Below are positions 26,019-34,936 of a DNA stretch of 64,000 bases, in pieces (position 1 is the stretch's first letter; each line of letters begins with the position of its first letter). The stretch is from NCBI GenBank assembly GCA_016699895.1, contig CP064991.1, positions 124,001 through 188,000 of the forward strand. Direction: 5' to 3'. The notes beneath the pieces are model-generated. The model did not search any database. It saw only the letters and a program-made list of their open reading frames with translations, and was not told where the DNA came from. The translations under genes were made by a program, and so were the position numbers. Source of the DNA: Candidatus Saccharibacteria bacterium. GTDB taxonomy: Bacteria; Patescibacteriota; Saccharimonadia; Saccharimonadales; Saccharimonadaceae.

Positions 26019-28888
26019 AATGATCTGTCCCCAGCAATGATGTTCAAGATCGGTACTTGGTTGAGATCAGAGAAGGTCGAGCTCGCCGTCGTAATGTTAC
26101 CATCAAGGTAGATGTTGCCGGCTGAGACGAGCGTGATCTGCCGAGACGAAGTCAGCGTCAAGGCAGTAATATGCGTATCGGCATTCACGCGGTATGTGCC
26201 ACTCGCGAGGCCATCAACCATCGCATCAGTGATTGGCGTGGCGCCAGCTAGCGGCAACGCATTGACCGCCGCCGTAGTGAGCTTGGCATTGGTTGGCAGG
26301 CTAATCGTCTGCGTCAGTGAGCTGCCGTTATATAAACCACCGCCGGTTGCGCTGGTGCTACAGGTGGTAGAACCAATAACGTTCGCAAAGGTGACGGCAC
26401 AGGCATTCACGCGGTTAGAGGCGCTGTAGTTAGCAGTCCAGCCACCTGAGCCAAAGAAGCTCACGTTACCAGTTGTGGCGCTCGTACCCTTGTAGCCGAG
26501 TAGTCCATACTGTGACCAGGAACCACGTCTAGCATCCGATTGCGACACACCGAGGAACCCACCATTGTACGCGGTACTCGTACCATCCCAGATACCACCC
26601 GACGATGCATCAGCACCACGTAATTGCACCTGTGGAGATTTTGACCACTTGACACAAACTGGATCAGAATAGCGGTACTCGGTCGTCTTGTCATAGGCCC
26701 AACCACCAGCGTTAGAGACGACCGTATAGTAGCAGACCTTCCTACCATACCAGGCATCCTGGAAGGTCTGAGAAAGCGCCGTACCATTCCACGTCCCAGA
26801 GGCAAAGTTGGCATCAGTGAGACCACTGACGGTAGAGAGCGTGGCGATACTGGCTGCCCCACTGCCAAAGCTCGCAATGTTAGCAGCCGTTGGCGCCACA
26901 TTGAGGTTAGCACTAATACCCTGGACTGGGTTCCACGAGCCCGAACCGATCACCTGGACGACAGATACACTATGGCTCGTACCTTCGACGGTAGTTTGAG
27001 AACTGTCTACACTGGGCGTAATAGTATAACTATCTCCAACTGCGACGTTAGACGTCCCAATACCGAGGCTGTTGGTGACGAGAGGCTGGAGGATCCACGG
27101 GGTGCGGACTGTGACTGAGCAGCGGTTTTCGAGAGACCCATCGAGTGTCCCCCAATATTCAGCGGCTGTGTCATTACCGCCTGCACTAGTGAGTGACCGC
27201 CGGTTAAAGCTCATTATGTAGCACAAATCCATGCCCTTGAGGTTGTTTAGCGTAGTACCGGATGGTAGTGAATTGTTCCACAGCCGATCGGCTGTTGTTA
27301 ATGTGTAATAGCCGCTTGCTCCAGAAGCTAACGAGGCGTCAGTCCACGAGCTACCTTTGGTGCAGCGTTTGAAGGATGCGTCATAGCTAAAACCGGTAGG
27401 ACACAGTGAACTAACATCAGTTTGACCACTGTTAACGCTATTGGCAGCAATTAGACCGGAGCCAAAAGCCCAGCTCGGGTAATATTTAAAAGTTGCTGCG
27501 CTCGGAGCGGTATCACTACTACGAATAACACGGACCATGTAATACACCTGGTCCTCGGATCTAGCCGCGTGACCACCAAAGGTCGGATGGCTCGGATAGG
27601 CAGATTTGCGACTCGTATTAAACTTGTTACTACTCGTGGTATTAGACAAATCTGAATCCATCGGATTAGCTGGATTAACAGCGGAATAGGTATAGGCAGT
27701 AATGGTCCAAGTATCCCACTGGGCATAAAGTGTCACACTGCCAGTCACCGTAAAAGTATTGCCGGGGGCATAGCATGTCCCGGTACCGTTAGCGGCCGTA
27801 CACCACTTTACAAACTCATACCCAGTCCTAGTAAACGTATTTGCTTTGACGCTGTGTGCTGTACCGCTATTCTGAGTAAACGGATTGCCAGTCATAGTGC
27901 CGGTTCCGCCATTGGAGTTGTAGGTAATAGTGTAGGAGGAGGCGGTCCAGTTCGCTACCAACGTAGTATCGCTAGTCAGATTAAATCGACCGTTCGCCTC
28001 GGAATCACCACCATTATAGCGGTTAGTGCTGCCATCATACCACCCGTTAAAAGTGTATCCGACTCGCTGTGGCACTGGATAATAACCAACCTTGGCACTC
28101 TTTTTGTACTCTCGTAAAAGATTACTGCCACTCCCTGGATGCTCCCATAATGTAACTGTGTAATGTCTGTCTAGCTGACTAGCGGGGATTGTGCCGCCGT
28201 TTGGGTCAAAGGTCAGTGTACGATAATTTTCCATTGCAGGAGCATCATAATAGTATTCATGACCACTACTTCCCCCATTCCAGTTGTTATCTATGGTGAT
28301 TTTGAAGCTTTCTCCATAGCTATAATTAAATACGAGCAATGCCGAACATGAGTCTGTTTTGTTTGGGTTACCCCCTGAACAACCATCGTGAGCCTTGGCT
28401 TGCGATTTCTTGCCGCCGCTCGTTATATTGGCGTCTGTCTTGGATCCTACCTTCGTCACCCTACCGCCAGTGACTTCTATATTTTCATCACTATCATAGT
28501 CTCCAATTTTAAATACGAGATTCGCCTCTTTGAACCAATCTGGCTGTGTATTGGGAGTAATAATGAGACCAGTACAGTTATTGTAGACCTTTGAACTATC
28601 GAAATCTATATTAGCATCTGCTGTGTCGCACGATTTGCCGTCAAGGTGTACCTTGGGGATATTAGGAGCTTGCAGAAACTTCCAGCTACTGTCTTTGCCG
28701 CTATAGTACAAGAAACTAGTAGGGCTGCTATCAGGTTTTTTGTATACGATATAATCTACAGAGAGATCATCGAACCAATCTGCTGAGGCCGATTTCGCGA
28801 AAAATAAGCTCGCTCCTACCGTGCTCGCCATAAACATGATGAGGAGCATGAGGACTTTACTAGCGCGATACTTGAAAAGCTTATTCAT
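26003..28888 (-). CDS. Secreted InlB-repeat surface protein, C-terminus lost by frameshift
   Basis: 961 residues with a signal peptide (LMLLIMFMASTVGASLFFAKSASA). Two Listeria-Bacteroides (InlB B-type) repeats lie at about residues 220-395, recognisable by TFDPNGGT...GYTFNGWYDG...VANW and ITYNSNGGTGTMTG...GYEFVKWCTA...LYAQW. The remainder is a long Ser/Thr/Gly-rich beta region with several Cys pairs. The frame ends abruptly at ILNIIAGDRSLWGQV, whereas the -1 frame carries on with a matching sequence. The start overlaps the upstream membrane-protein gene by 8 nt, so they form an operon. Likely an adhesin or matrix protein; partner unknown. Confidence 0.75.
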   Translation of the reverse strand: MNKLFKYRASKVLMLLIMFMASTVGASLFFAKSASADWFDDLSVDYIVYKKPDSSPTSFLYYSGKDSSWKFLQAPNIPKVHLDGKSCDTADANIDFDSSKVYNNCTGLIITPNTQPDWFKEANLVFKIGDYDSDENIEVTGGRVTKVGSKTDANITSGGKKSQAKAHDGCSGGNPNKTDSCSALLVFNYSYGESFKITIDNNWNGGSSGHEYYYDAPAMENYRTLTFDPNGGTIPASQLDRHYTVTLWEHPGSGSNLLREYKKSAKVGYYPVPQRVGYTFNGWYDGSTNRYNGGDSEANGRFNLTSDTTLVANWTASSYTITYNSNGGTGTMTGNPFTQNSGTAHSVKANTFTRTGYEFVKWCTAANGTGTCYAPGNTFTVTGSVTLYAQWDTWTITAYTYSAVNPANPMDSDLSNTTSSNKFNTSRKSAYPSHPTFGGHAARSEDQVYYMVRVIRSSDTAPSAATFKYYPSWAFGSGLIAANSVNSGQTDVSSLCPTGFSYDASFKRCTKGSSWTDASLASGASGYYTLTTADRLWNNSLPSGTTLNNLKGMDLCYIMSFNRRSLTSAGGNDTAAEYWGTLDGSLENRCSVTVRTPWILQPLVTNSLGIGTSNVAVGDSYTITPSVDSSQTTVEGTSHSVSVVQVIGSGSWNPVQGISANLNVAPTAANIASFGSGAASIATLSTVSGLTDANFASGTWNGTALSQTFQDAWYGRKVCYYTVVSNAGGWAYDKTTEYRYSDPVCVKWSKSPQVQLRGADASSGGIWDGTSTAYNGGFLGVSQSDARRGSWSQYGLLGYKGTSATTGNVSFFGSGGWTANYSASNRVNACAVTFANVIGSTTCSTSATGGGLYNGSSLTQTISLPTNAKLTTAAVNALPLAGATPITDAMVDGLASGTYRVNADTHITALTLTSSRQITLVSAGNIYLDGNITTASSTFSDLNQVPILNIIAGDRSLWGQV

Positions 28889-29621
28889 TTGTAGATCCTG
28901 CCCCCTTCATCTCATTCTCTAGTGCAGTAAAGGTATCTGTTTCTTTGTATTGATAGCCTGCCATGTAATAGCTGTCTTCCTCTGGTATGGCAGGATGACT
29001 AGCAGGATCGTTTGCCAGCGCGATATATAGATCAATGTATTTCAACTGCTCCGCAGATGTATCCACCAATTTGCCATCCGAATCGGTAAATTTGTTGTTC
29101 ATCAAATTACGGTAGTAGTAGACCATGTAGGCATACAGTTCAGCTTTCCAATAGTTCACCTGAGCCTGAGACGGTGTGTCATAATTATAGGTAAACCATA
29201 GCGAATCTTCGTGGTTAGCTAGGAAATCTTCCATAAAAACGATCAACTGATCCTGTCTAGTACTATTAACTGTATTAGACAAAATATCAGCCAACTCCTC
29301 GACAGTATCAATCGGATTCTCTTTGGCGGCAATCTGTTTATCAATGTTTGCTTTTAACTGCTTTGTCAGGTTATCAACCGATGCATCCGAAGTGTCTGGG
29401 TTTAAATGAATATCAGAGCCGTCAAGATCATCAACCGTCAAGACTTTCTCGGCAGTCGAATCCTTGTTTTTAGCGGAGTTATGGGACATGATCACATAAG
29501 CACCGGCCGCCCCTACTAACAGTGCCGCCAGAATGGTAGCTACAATCCATTTACGGCTCAGCCCACGTCTCGGCGGAGTTCCGCGCGTAGATTCTACCTG
29601 TTTTGTTGGATCACCTCCCAC
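28881..29621 (-). CDS. Single-pass membrane protein, unknown
   Basis: 246 residues, GTG start with AAGGATG upstream. A basic Pro/Arg-rich cytoplasmic tail (residues 1-27, PTKQVESTRGTPPRRGLSRK) precedes a membrane helix (28-48). The external helical part is acidic and aromatic (LWFTYNYDTPSQAQVNYWKAELYAYMVYYYRN). I recognise no family. It is translationally coupled to the InlB-repeat gene and may assist its export or attachment (inference from operon only). Confidence 0.6.
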   Translation of the reverse strand: MGGDPTKQVESTRGTPPRRGLSRKWIVATILAALLVGAAGAYVIMSHNSAKNKDSTAEKVLTVDDLDGSDIHLNPDTSDASVDNLTKQLKANIDKQIAAKENPIDTVEELADILSNTVNSTRQDQLIVFMEDFLANHEDSLWFTYNYDTPSQAQVNYWKAELYAYMVYYYRNLMNNKFTDSDGKLVDTSAEQLKYIDLYIALANDPASHPAIPEEDSYYMAGYQYKETDTFTALENEMKGAGSTNE

Positions 29622-29674
29622 TAATCACATCCTTTACAAACTTAACCGATATTAAAAAGAGCTTATCGTTATCT

Positions 29675-29703
29675 ATGCTACCTGAAACAGACGCCGCGGT
29701 CAA
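29675..29703 (-). promoter_or_regulatory. Possible promoter of the InlB-repeat operon
   Basis: Minus strand: TTGACC (29698-29703), 17 bp, TAGCAT (29675-29680). The -10 is poor, so support is moderate. Confidence 0.4.
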
Positions 29704-29748
29704 CACTCAGAGAGCCATATAAAGGCGCAAAATCTTTATTGTTTAGTT

Positions 29749-30354
29749 TTATTCGACCGCGTCTTTGGCGTTGTCAATGATTTTCCGTGAATCCGGAATC
29801 TGATTCAAAAACAGATCTTCGACATTAATAACGAGACCGCCGAAATTACCCGTCAATTTAGGACACGACGTCGTCCAGAGCTTACCAACCGATTTGTCAT
29901 CACTCAGAATCTCGAAAAATATCAGCTGTCCCACCGCACAAATACCCTGATTCTCCGTACCGACCCCCGTCGTCTCGGTCATATAGCCCGCTCGATTCAG
30001 CGCCGCCATGAAATCTGAAAAGGCCGCCTCGGTGTTGCCGAGCGTCTGTGTGCCTAGAACTTGACCATCATAGCCCTCGAAAGTCGTGATCGTCCGCTCG
30101 GTTTTGGATATAGAAATCACGATTGAATAATGATTTTCTTTGGCTACAATCGGGCCGCGTACACTCATCCTAACAGAGGTGGCATCAGTTGGTTTATTGA
30201 GAAGTTTCTGCCCTGCGCTCAGGGTGTCTTCACTGCTCGTCGAGCCGCCATTAAACAGGGCTTGTCCTGCCCATAGCAAGCCACCGACTAGAACTATGGC
30301 TGCGATAATCATCAATAGCACAGCGCCAGCGCGAGTTGGTCTACCTCGTTTCAT
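29749..30354 (-). CDS. Single-pass membrane protein, unknown
   Basis: 201 residues from ATG 30354 (MKRGRPTRAGAVLLMIIAAI). A longer reading from TTG 30369 would translate the -10 box itself and is rejected. A membrane helix at residues 9-31 is followed by an extracytoplasmic alpha/beta domain with a Cys pair (GICAVGQLIFFE and TTSCPKLTG). No family recognised. TACAAT (30361-30366) ends 6 nt before the ATG, so the message is probably leaderless. Confidence 0.6.
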   Translation of the reverse strand: MKRGRPTRAGAVLLMIIAAIVLVGGLLWAGQALFNGGSTSSEDTLSAGQKLLNKPTDATSVRMSVRGPIVAKENHYSIVISISKTERTITTFEGYDGQVLGTQTLGNTEAAFSDFMAALNRAGYMTETTGVGTENQGICAVGQLIFFEILSDDKSVGKLWTTSCPKLTGNFGGLVINVEDLFLNQIPDSRKIIDNAKDAVE

Positions 30355-30360
30355 ATCTCT

Positions 30361-30366
30361 ATTGTA
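30361..30366 (-). promoter_or_regulatory. -10 box (TACAAT), leaderless type
   Basis: Minus strand TACAAT, AGAGAT, then the ATG at 30354. Decides the start of the 201-aa gene. Confidence 0.5.
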
Positions 30367-30395
30367 CAACTAAACTGTTAAAAAGTCAATCAATA

Positions 30396-32966
30396 CTATA
30401 GATCGGCCCACGATTGGCCGCTCTTTACATCGACCTTGAGCCGGACGCCTAGCTCTGGATAGATATGTTCCATCATATGTTTGAGTGATTTACTGACTTT
30501 ATCGAGATCATTCGGCGCACACTCGACGAGAATACTATCGTGAATCTGGAGAATTTGCCGACACAAGCCGCCCAGCTCGCGCTCGACCCGTAACATCGCC
30601 ATTTTCATTAAATCCGCCTCTGTTCCCTGAATTGGCATGTTAGCGGCCGCTCGTTTAGCGCCTTCGCGTACCATGAAATTGCTCGATGTGACATCCGGTG
30701 TCGGCCGACGTCGCCCAAACAGTGTTTCGACGTAGCCTTCGGTTTCGGCCTGCCGTATCGTTTTATCGAGAAAATCCCGAATCGGCTGACGCACCGTGAA
30801 ATAGCGATCAATAAACTCTTTGGCTTTTATAATCGTCATGCCCGTCGCCACCGACAACCCGTGCGGACTCATGCCATATAACACGCCAAAGTTAATCACC
30901 TTGGCGTGACGTCGCATCTCCGGCGTGACATCGTCGAACGACACACCATAGGCCTCGGCGGCCGTTTTGGTGTGAATATCGACAGCGTCGTCCTGGAAAT
31001 CTTCGATCAAATTAGTGTCTCCCGCCATCGCCGCCGCTAGTCGCAGCTCGAACTGTGAATAATCGGCACTGACCAGCACTTTGCCGGGACTCGCCACAAA
31101 TGCACCCCTGACGCGCTGGCCTAGCTCGGTCCGAATCGGAATATTCTGGAGATTAGGATTGCTCGAGCTGAGTCGTCCAGTCGCCGCCACGTCTTGACGA
31201 AAATCTGTGTGCAGATAGCCCCGCTCGTCGATCAAGCTCGGCAGCACATCAACATACGTATTTTTCATTTTCATGAGTTCGCGAATCTCGGTAATTTTAG
31301 CAATGATTGGATGCTGGCCGTGCAGTTTATCGAGCTCTTTCTTGCCTGTTGAATAATAGCCCCTGGCCGAGCGCTTGATACCAGTCGTCGGTAGTTGCAA
31401 TGTGGTGAACAAGACTTCAGACAACTGCTGAGAACTACCGACGTTGAACTCGTAACCCGCCATAGACCAGATCTCCTGCTCGACCGTCGCTATCTTCCTC
31501 TCTAGCTCCTGACTCATGCTGGCTAGATTGGAACTATCGAGCCTGACACCGCGCCGTTCGATGCGTGCCAGTAATAGCTGTAATGGGAAATCTACCTCTC
31601 GGGCTAGTTTATGCAATGTAGCATATTTCGCGAGCTCCTCACGCTGCGTTTTATAGAGCGACCAAATCGCCGCTATTTGTTGACCCGGCGTTAGCTCGAT
31701 CAAATTACCGTCCTCATCCATCTCGAGCCAGCCCACCGCCTCTTCGATTGTCGGTGCTTTGCGCAGCGAATCGAGCAAAAAGGCCGTTAATTTCGTATCA
31801 AACTGCACCTCAAAATCGAGATCAGACTGGATCTTTAGCAACGTTTCCGCTAGCGTTTTTGCGTCGTGAGCAATAATTTTTTTATTCTGCAGTAATTCGG
31901 CGCCACCCCGTATGGGAAGCTTGATCGCGACATCATCAGTGGCGCTGAGATATAGATACTCACCCGCCATGACGACCACCAATTCGTCTGACATCTGGAT
32001 GAGCACGCGAGCAGCCTCATTAAAATCCTGAACCTCCGCCTCATCTAGCTCTACCGCGCTCTTTTCAGCTGACTCATCACGCATGTAATCAGGCAATCGC
32101 CGGATCAGCGACGTAAATTCCAATTTCTCTAGATTTGCTCGCAATTTCGCTGGATCAAGTTTGCGCGCATCCACCGCCGCCAGGTCTAATGCTAGTGGCG
32201 CATCGCACCAAATTTTGCCCAGCTCGCGTGACATCAACGCCGACTCATGGCCTGATTCTAGTTTATTGCGCCAGGCGGGTTTAATCTGGTCAAGATGCTC
32301 ATAAATAGCGTCCAAACTGCCAAATTCCTGCAACAAGGCAATGGCAGTTTTCTCGCCGATGCCTGGTACGCCCGGGATATTGTCGCTGGTATCGCCTTTC
32401 AGGCTCTTGAGATCCAGAAACTGCGTGACGTTTAGCCCATATTTTGCCTCAAAGGCCGGCACATCAAACTTTTCGAGATTCGCCAGACCTTTTTTCAGCG
32501 CATATAGTTCGGTATCACTATCAACCACTTGCAACATATCGAGATCCGAGCTGATCATCACAGTATGGATACCCTGAGCGTTAGCCTGCGTACTCAATGT
32601 ACCCATAATATCATCCGCCTCATAATCGTCCAGCTCATACAGCGGCCAGCCAAACGCCTCGAGCAGCTCGTGCAGCAGCGGAATCTGGGCGTAAAAATCT
32701 GGCGGCGCCGGCTTGCGATTGGCTTTGTATTTATCGTAAATCTCTAGGCGGCGGCGAATGTTCGTCTTTGGTTTGTCCCAGGCAACCGCCACATAATCTG
32801 GCTGAATCTGACGCAACAATTCTAGGGCGAGCGACGCAAAACCATACACCCCGCCCGTCGGCGTGCCATCGCGCATCGACAAGGTCGGCATAGCGTAATA
32901 ACCCCGATAAAACACTGATTTTCCGTCAATCAGTACAAATTTTTTGGGTAAAGTATTCCCCGACAT
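30396..32966 (-). CDS. polA: DNA polymerase I
   Basis: 856 residues. The 5'-3' exonuclease domain (about residues 1-270) keeps LIDGKSVFYRGYYA, DDYEADDIMGTL, SSDLDMLQ, GDTSDNIPGVPGIGEKTA. The middle domain (about 310-470) lacks the DxE of a working 3'-5' proofreading site (VVVMAGEYLYLSA instead). The polymerase domain has motif A (VSADYSQFELRLAA), motif B (RRHAKVINFGVLYG) and motif C (LQIHDSILVE). I start at ATG 32966 because TAAAAT (32974-32979) ends 7 nt upstream; the alternative ATG at 32975 overlaps that box. Function: Okazaki-fragment processing and repair. Confidence 0.97.
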   Translation of the reverse strand: MSGNTLPKKFVLIDGKSVFYRGYYAMPTLSMRDGTPTGGVYGFASLALELLRQIQPDYVAVAWDKPKTNIRRRLEIYDKYKANRKPAPPDFYAQIPLLHELLEAFGWPLYELDDYEADDIMGTLSTQANAQGIHTVMISSDLDMLQVVDSDTELYALKKGLANLEKFDVPAFEAKYGLNVTQFLDLKSLKGDTSDNIPGVPGIGEKTAIALLQEFGSLDAIYEHLDQIKPAWRNKLESGHESALMSRELGKIWCDAPLALDLAAVDARKLDPAKLRANLEKLEFTSLIRRLPDYMRDESAEKSAVELDEAEVQDFNEAARVLIQMSDELVVVMAGEYLYLSATDDVAIKLPIRGGAELLQNKKIIAHDAKTLAETLLKIQSDLDFEVQFDTKLTAFLLDSLRKAPTIEEAVGWLEMDEDGNLIELTPGQQIAAIWSLYKTQREELAKYATLHKLAREVDFPLQLLLARIERRGVRLDSSNLASMSQELERKIATVEQEIWSMAGYEFNVGSSQQLSEVLFTTLQLPTTGIKRSARGYYSTGKKELDKLHGQHPIIAKITEIRELMKMKNTYVDVLPSLIDERGYLHTDFRQDVAATGRLSSSNPNLQNIPIRTELGQRVRGAFVASPGKVLVSADYSQFELRLAAAMAGDTNLIEDFQDDAVDIHTKTAAEAYGVSFDDVTPEMRRHAKVINFGVLYGMSPHGLSVATGMTIIKAKEFIDRYFTVRQPIRDFLDKTIRQAETEGYVETLFGRRRPTPDVTSSNFMVREGAKRAAANMPIQGTEADLMKMAMLRVERELGGLCRQILQIHDSILVECAPNDLDKVSKSLKHMMEHIYPELGVRLKVDVKSGQSWADL

Positions 32967-32973
32967 AGTAACC

Positions 32974-32979
32974 ATTTTA
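32974..32979 (-). promoter_or_regulatory. -10 box (TAAAAT) for leaderless polA
   Basis: Minus-strand TAAAAT, GGTTACT, ATG: 7-nt spacing. It overlaps the upstream alternative start and so favours 32966. Confidence 0.45.
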
Positions 32980-32991
32980 CTACGTTAGAGA

Positions 32992-33549
32992 TTATTTAGA
33001 TAAACCGAGCTCGTCATACACCAAGGCAATATATTGTTCGAGCGGCAATGTGTTCTCGATATGAATGTCCGCCATCTCGCCAATGCCACGGATATTAAAG
33101 TCCTCGTCATTCGGTCCGGCGTACATTTCCTTTTCCTCATTCGCCTGGAATTGCTCGAGTGTGAGCAAAGTTTCGTTGTCGCGCGCCCGCGATTTGACGC
33201 GTTCATAGCGAACTGCGATTGGCGCATCGACGAACAATAGAGTACCGCCGGCCGCTTTGAGAGCCTTGGCTTCGCCCAGACTACGGATCCCAGTGATGAC
33301 CAGTGGTCGAGCTTCCTTTAATGCCTCGCTGACTAGGGCGCCTGCCCCGTTCTCATAGCGCAGTTCTGTTGCGGTTTTGACCAAGACCGGTCGCTCAATC
33401 GAGCCATATTTTTCCGTTGCGACTTTGCGAACCATGTCACCCGTCGAAACATGGGTGTAGCCAAAATCCCTCACCAAAAACTCAGCCACGGTGTCTTTGC
33501 CGCTCGCAAATGTCCCAGCGATACCAATCAAACTACTGGATGTAGTCAT
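32992..33549 (-). CDS. P-loop nucleotide kinase, dephospho-CoA-kinase-like
   Basis: 185 residues with Walker [17 protein letters not shown], a following HVSTGDMVR segment and a LID-like [18 protein letters not shown] region. The fold belongs to the adenylate-kinase/dephospho-CoA-kinase group. GKDT rather than GKST resembles archaeal and CPR AAA_18-type kinases of unproven substrate. The start lies 17 nt inside the end of rpoD, so it is co-translated with the sigma factor. Substrate cannot be read from sequence; nucleotide or CoA metabolism is possible. Confidence 0.6.
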   Translation of the reverse strand: MTTSSSLIGIAGTFASGKDTVAEFLVRDFGYTHVSTGDMVRKVATEKYGSIERPVLVKTATELRYENGAGALVSEALKEARPLVITGIRSLGEAKALKAAGGTLLFVDAPIAVRYERVKSRARDNETLLTLEQFQANEEKEMYAGPNDEDFNIRGIGEMADIHIENTLPLEQYIALVYDELGLSK

Positions 33550-34630
33550 AGAGTTTACGCGTGTCCTTGTGTTTGCGAAGTTTATTCAGAGCTTTGGCCT
33601 CGATCTGGCGGATACGTTCGCGCGTGACCGCGAACTCGGCCCCAACTTCCTCGAGCGTATGTGGTCGATCGCCGTCCAGTCCAAATCGCATCTTGATAAT
33701 CTTTTTCTCGCGATCGTTCAGACCATTTACCACATCGAGCACCTGCTCGCGGAGCAATTGTCCCGCCGCTGCCTCCTCGGGCTTGATCATCGAATCATCT
33801 TCGACAAAATTCCCGAGTTCCGAGCTGTCATCGTCATCGCTACCACCAATGTTAGCATCAAGGCTCTGGATATCCTGTTTGATCTTGAACACATATTTTA
33901 TTTTCTCTGGTGTTTCGTCAAGCGCCTCGGCCAATTCATCAATTGTCGGCTCACGGTTCAGTTCCTGGGTCAGCTTGCGCTGCGTGCGGAGTAGTTTGTT
34001 GATAGTCTCGACCATGTGCACCGGGATACGGATCGTGCGCGCCTGATCGGCAATGGCACGGGTGATCGCCTGGCGAATCCACCAGGTAGCATACGTCGAA
34101 AATTTGAAGCCTTTGTCCGGGTCGAATTTCTCGACCGCACGCAATAATCCAGTGTTGCCCTCTTGGATGAGATCGAGAAAATCTAGTCCGCGGTTACTAT
34201 AGCGTTTAGCAATCGACACGACGAGACGCATGTTCGCCTCTGCCATCTGATCTTTGGGTTTTTTGAGCTTTTTAGCTTTGGCTCGCAGAGTATCGCGGCG
34301 GCTCTTTAATTTGGCACGCTTGTCCGGTGTCAAATCAGGGTTCTGCAATTTCTCTTTTAGCTCCTCTAGGCTAGCCTCAACTTCGGCCAGCGGTTCAACG
34401 TTAGCGACAATTTTCGCAGCGAGGTCGTTCTCTTCGTCCTGCGTCAACAGTGGAATACGACCGATCTCACGCAAATAAACCCGCACGCTGTCGTCGGTCA
34501 TTTCGTCAAAATCGCTCGGCTCGACTACGGCATCATCTGCCAGGTCATCGCCTTCGTCCAGATCGCTCAGGTCTGGCTCGTCATCTGTAAATTCTAGCTC
34601 GTCGTTTAAAACTTCGTCTTCGTCCCTCAT
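33533..34630 (-). CDS. rpoD: Primary sigma factor
   Basis: 365 residues. An acidic N-terminal stretch (1-45) replaces full region 1.1. Region 1.2 ([16 protein letters not shown]), region 2 ([37 protein letters not shown]...[17 protein letters not shown]), region 3 and region 4 ([43 protein letters not shown]) are complete. Region 2.4 and 4.2 sequences match RpoD, which agrees with the TTGACA/TATAAT-type promoters in this window. It has a TAGGAG Shine-Dalgarno and a leader of about 120 nt from the promoter at 34757-34785. Confidence 0.97.
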   Translation of the reverse strand: MRDEDEVLNDELEFTDDEPDLSDLDEGDDLADDAVVEPSDFDEMTDDSVRVYLREIGRIPLLTQDEENDLAAKIVANVEPLAEVEASLEELKEKLQNPDLTPDKRAKLKSRRDTLRAKAKKLKKPKDQMAEANMRLVVSIAKRYSNRGLDFLDLIQEGNTGLLRAVEKFDPDKGFKFSTYATWWIRQAITRAIADQARTIRIPVHMVETINKLLRTQRKLTQELNREPTIDELAEALDETPEKIKYVFKIKQDIQSLDANIGGSDDDDSSELGNFVEDDSMIKPEEAAAGQLLREQVLDVVNGLNDREKKIIKMRFGLDGDRPHTLEEVGAEFAVTRERIRQIEAKALNKLRKHKDTRKLYDYIQ

Positions 34631-34756
34631 TAAACTCCTATACTGTTAGCTGCTCTTTAGTTTTATGTCAGTTTTGAGGTTTTATAGATCGCCGCGCACA
34701 TATCGTGATTTAGTCGGCGAGCGCAAATCAAAACGCGCCATTCTCGCTTGAACAAA

Positions 34757-34785
34757 ATTATATCACGAATTAGCTGATGATGCAA
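34757..34785 (-). promoter_or_regulatory. rpoD promoter
   Basis: Minus strand: TTGCAT (34780-34785), 17 bp, TATAAT (34757-34762) with an extended TG. It leaves a leader of about 120 nt, unusual beside the many leaderless genes. Confidence 0.7.
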
Positions 34786-34833
34786 AAAGTTTGTTCATTG
34801 CAAAATCTCCTCGGGTCCTGCCGCTCGGTCCGC

Positions 34834-34909
34834 CCCTAAAATTTTTTCGGTCAATCACCACCGAAAACAATTTTGGGAGCTGCCCCGCCTCGCGTCACCC
34901 GAGGTGGGG
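34834..34909. terminator. Two tandem hairpins after the ABC transporter operon
   Basis: First element (34834-34878): arms CCCCTAAAATTTTTTCGG and CCGAAAACAATTTTGGG, about 15 pairs with one bulge. Second element (34883-34909): CCCCGCCTCG / CGAGGTGGGG with a 7-nt loop and one G-U pair. They lie downstream of the ABC permease on the minus strand and upstream of rpoD. Termination is likely; a repeat-element nature is possible. Confidence 0.55.
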
Positions 34910-34936
34910 ATTTTGAGAAAATTAATATATTCGAGT

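Larger units (their letters stand above)
34631..34936. other. Intergenic region between rpoD and the ABC permease gene
   Basis: 306 nt without a gene. It contains the rpoD leader and promoter (34757-34785) and two adjacent strong hairpins (34834-34909). No tRNA or known ncRNA was recognised. Confidence 0.6.

Noticed and set aside
25990..26040. Programmed -1 frameshifting in the InlB-repeat gene
   Set aside because: No X-XXY-YYZ slippery heptamer or following pseudoknot was found, so a mutation or sequence error is the simpler explanation.
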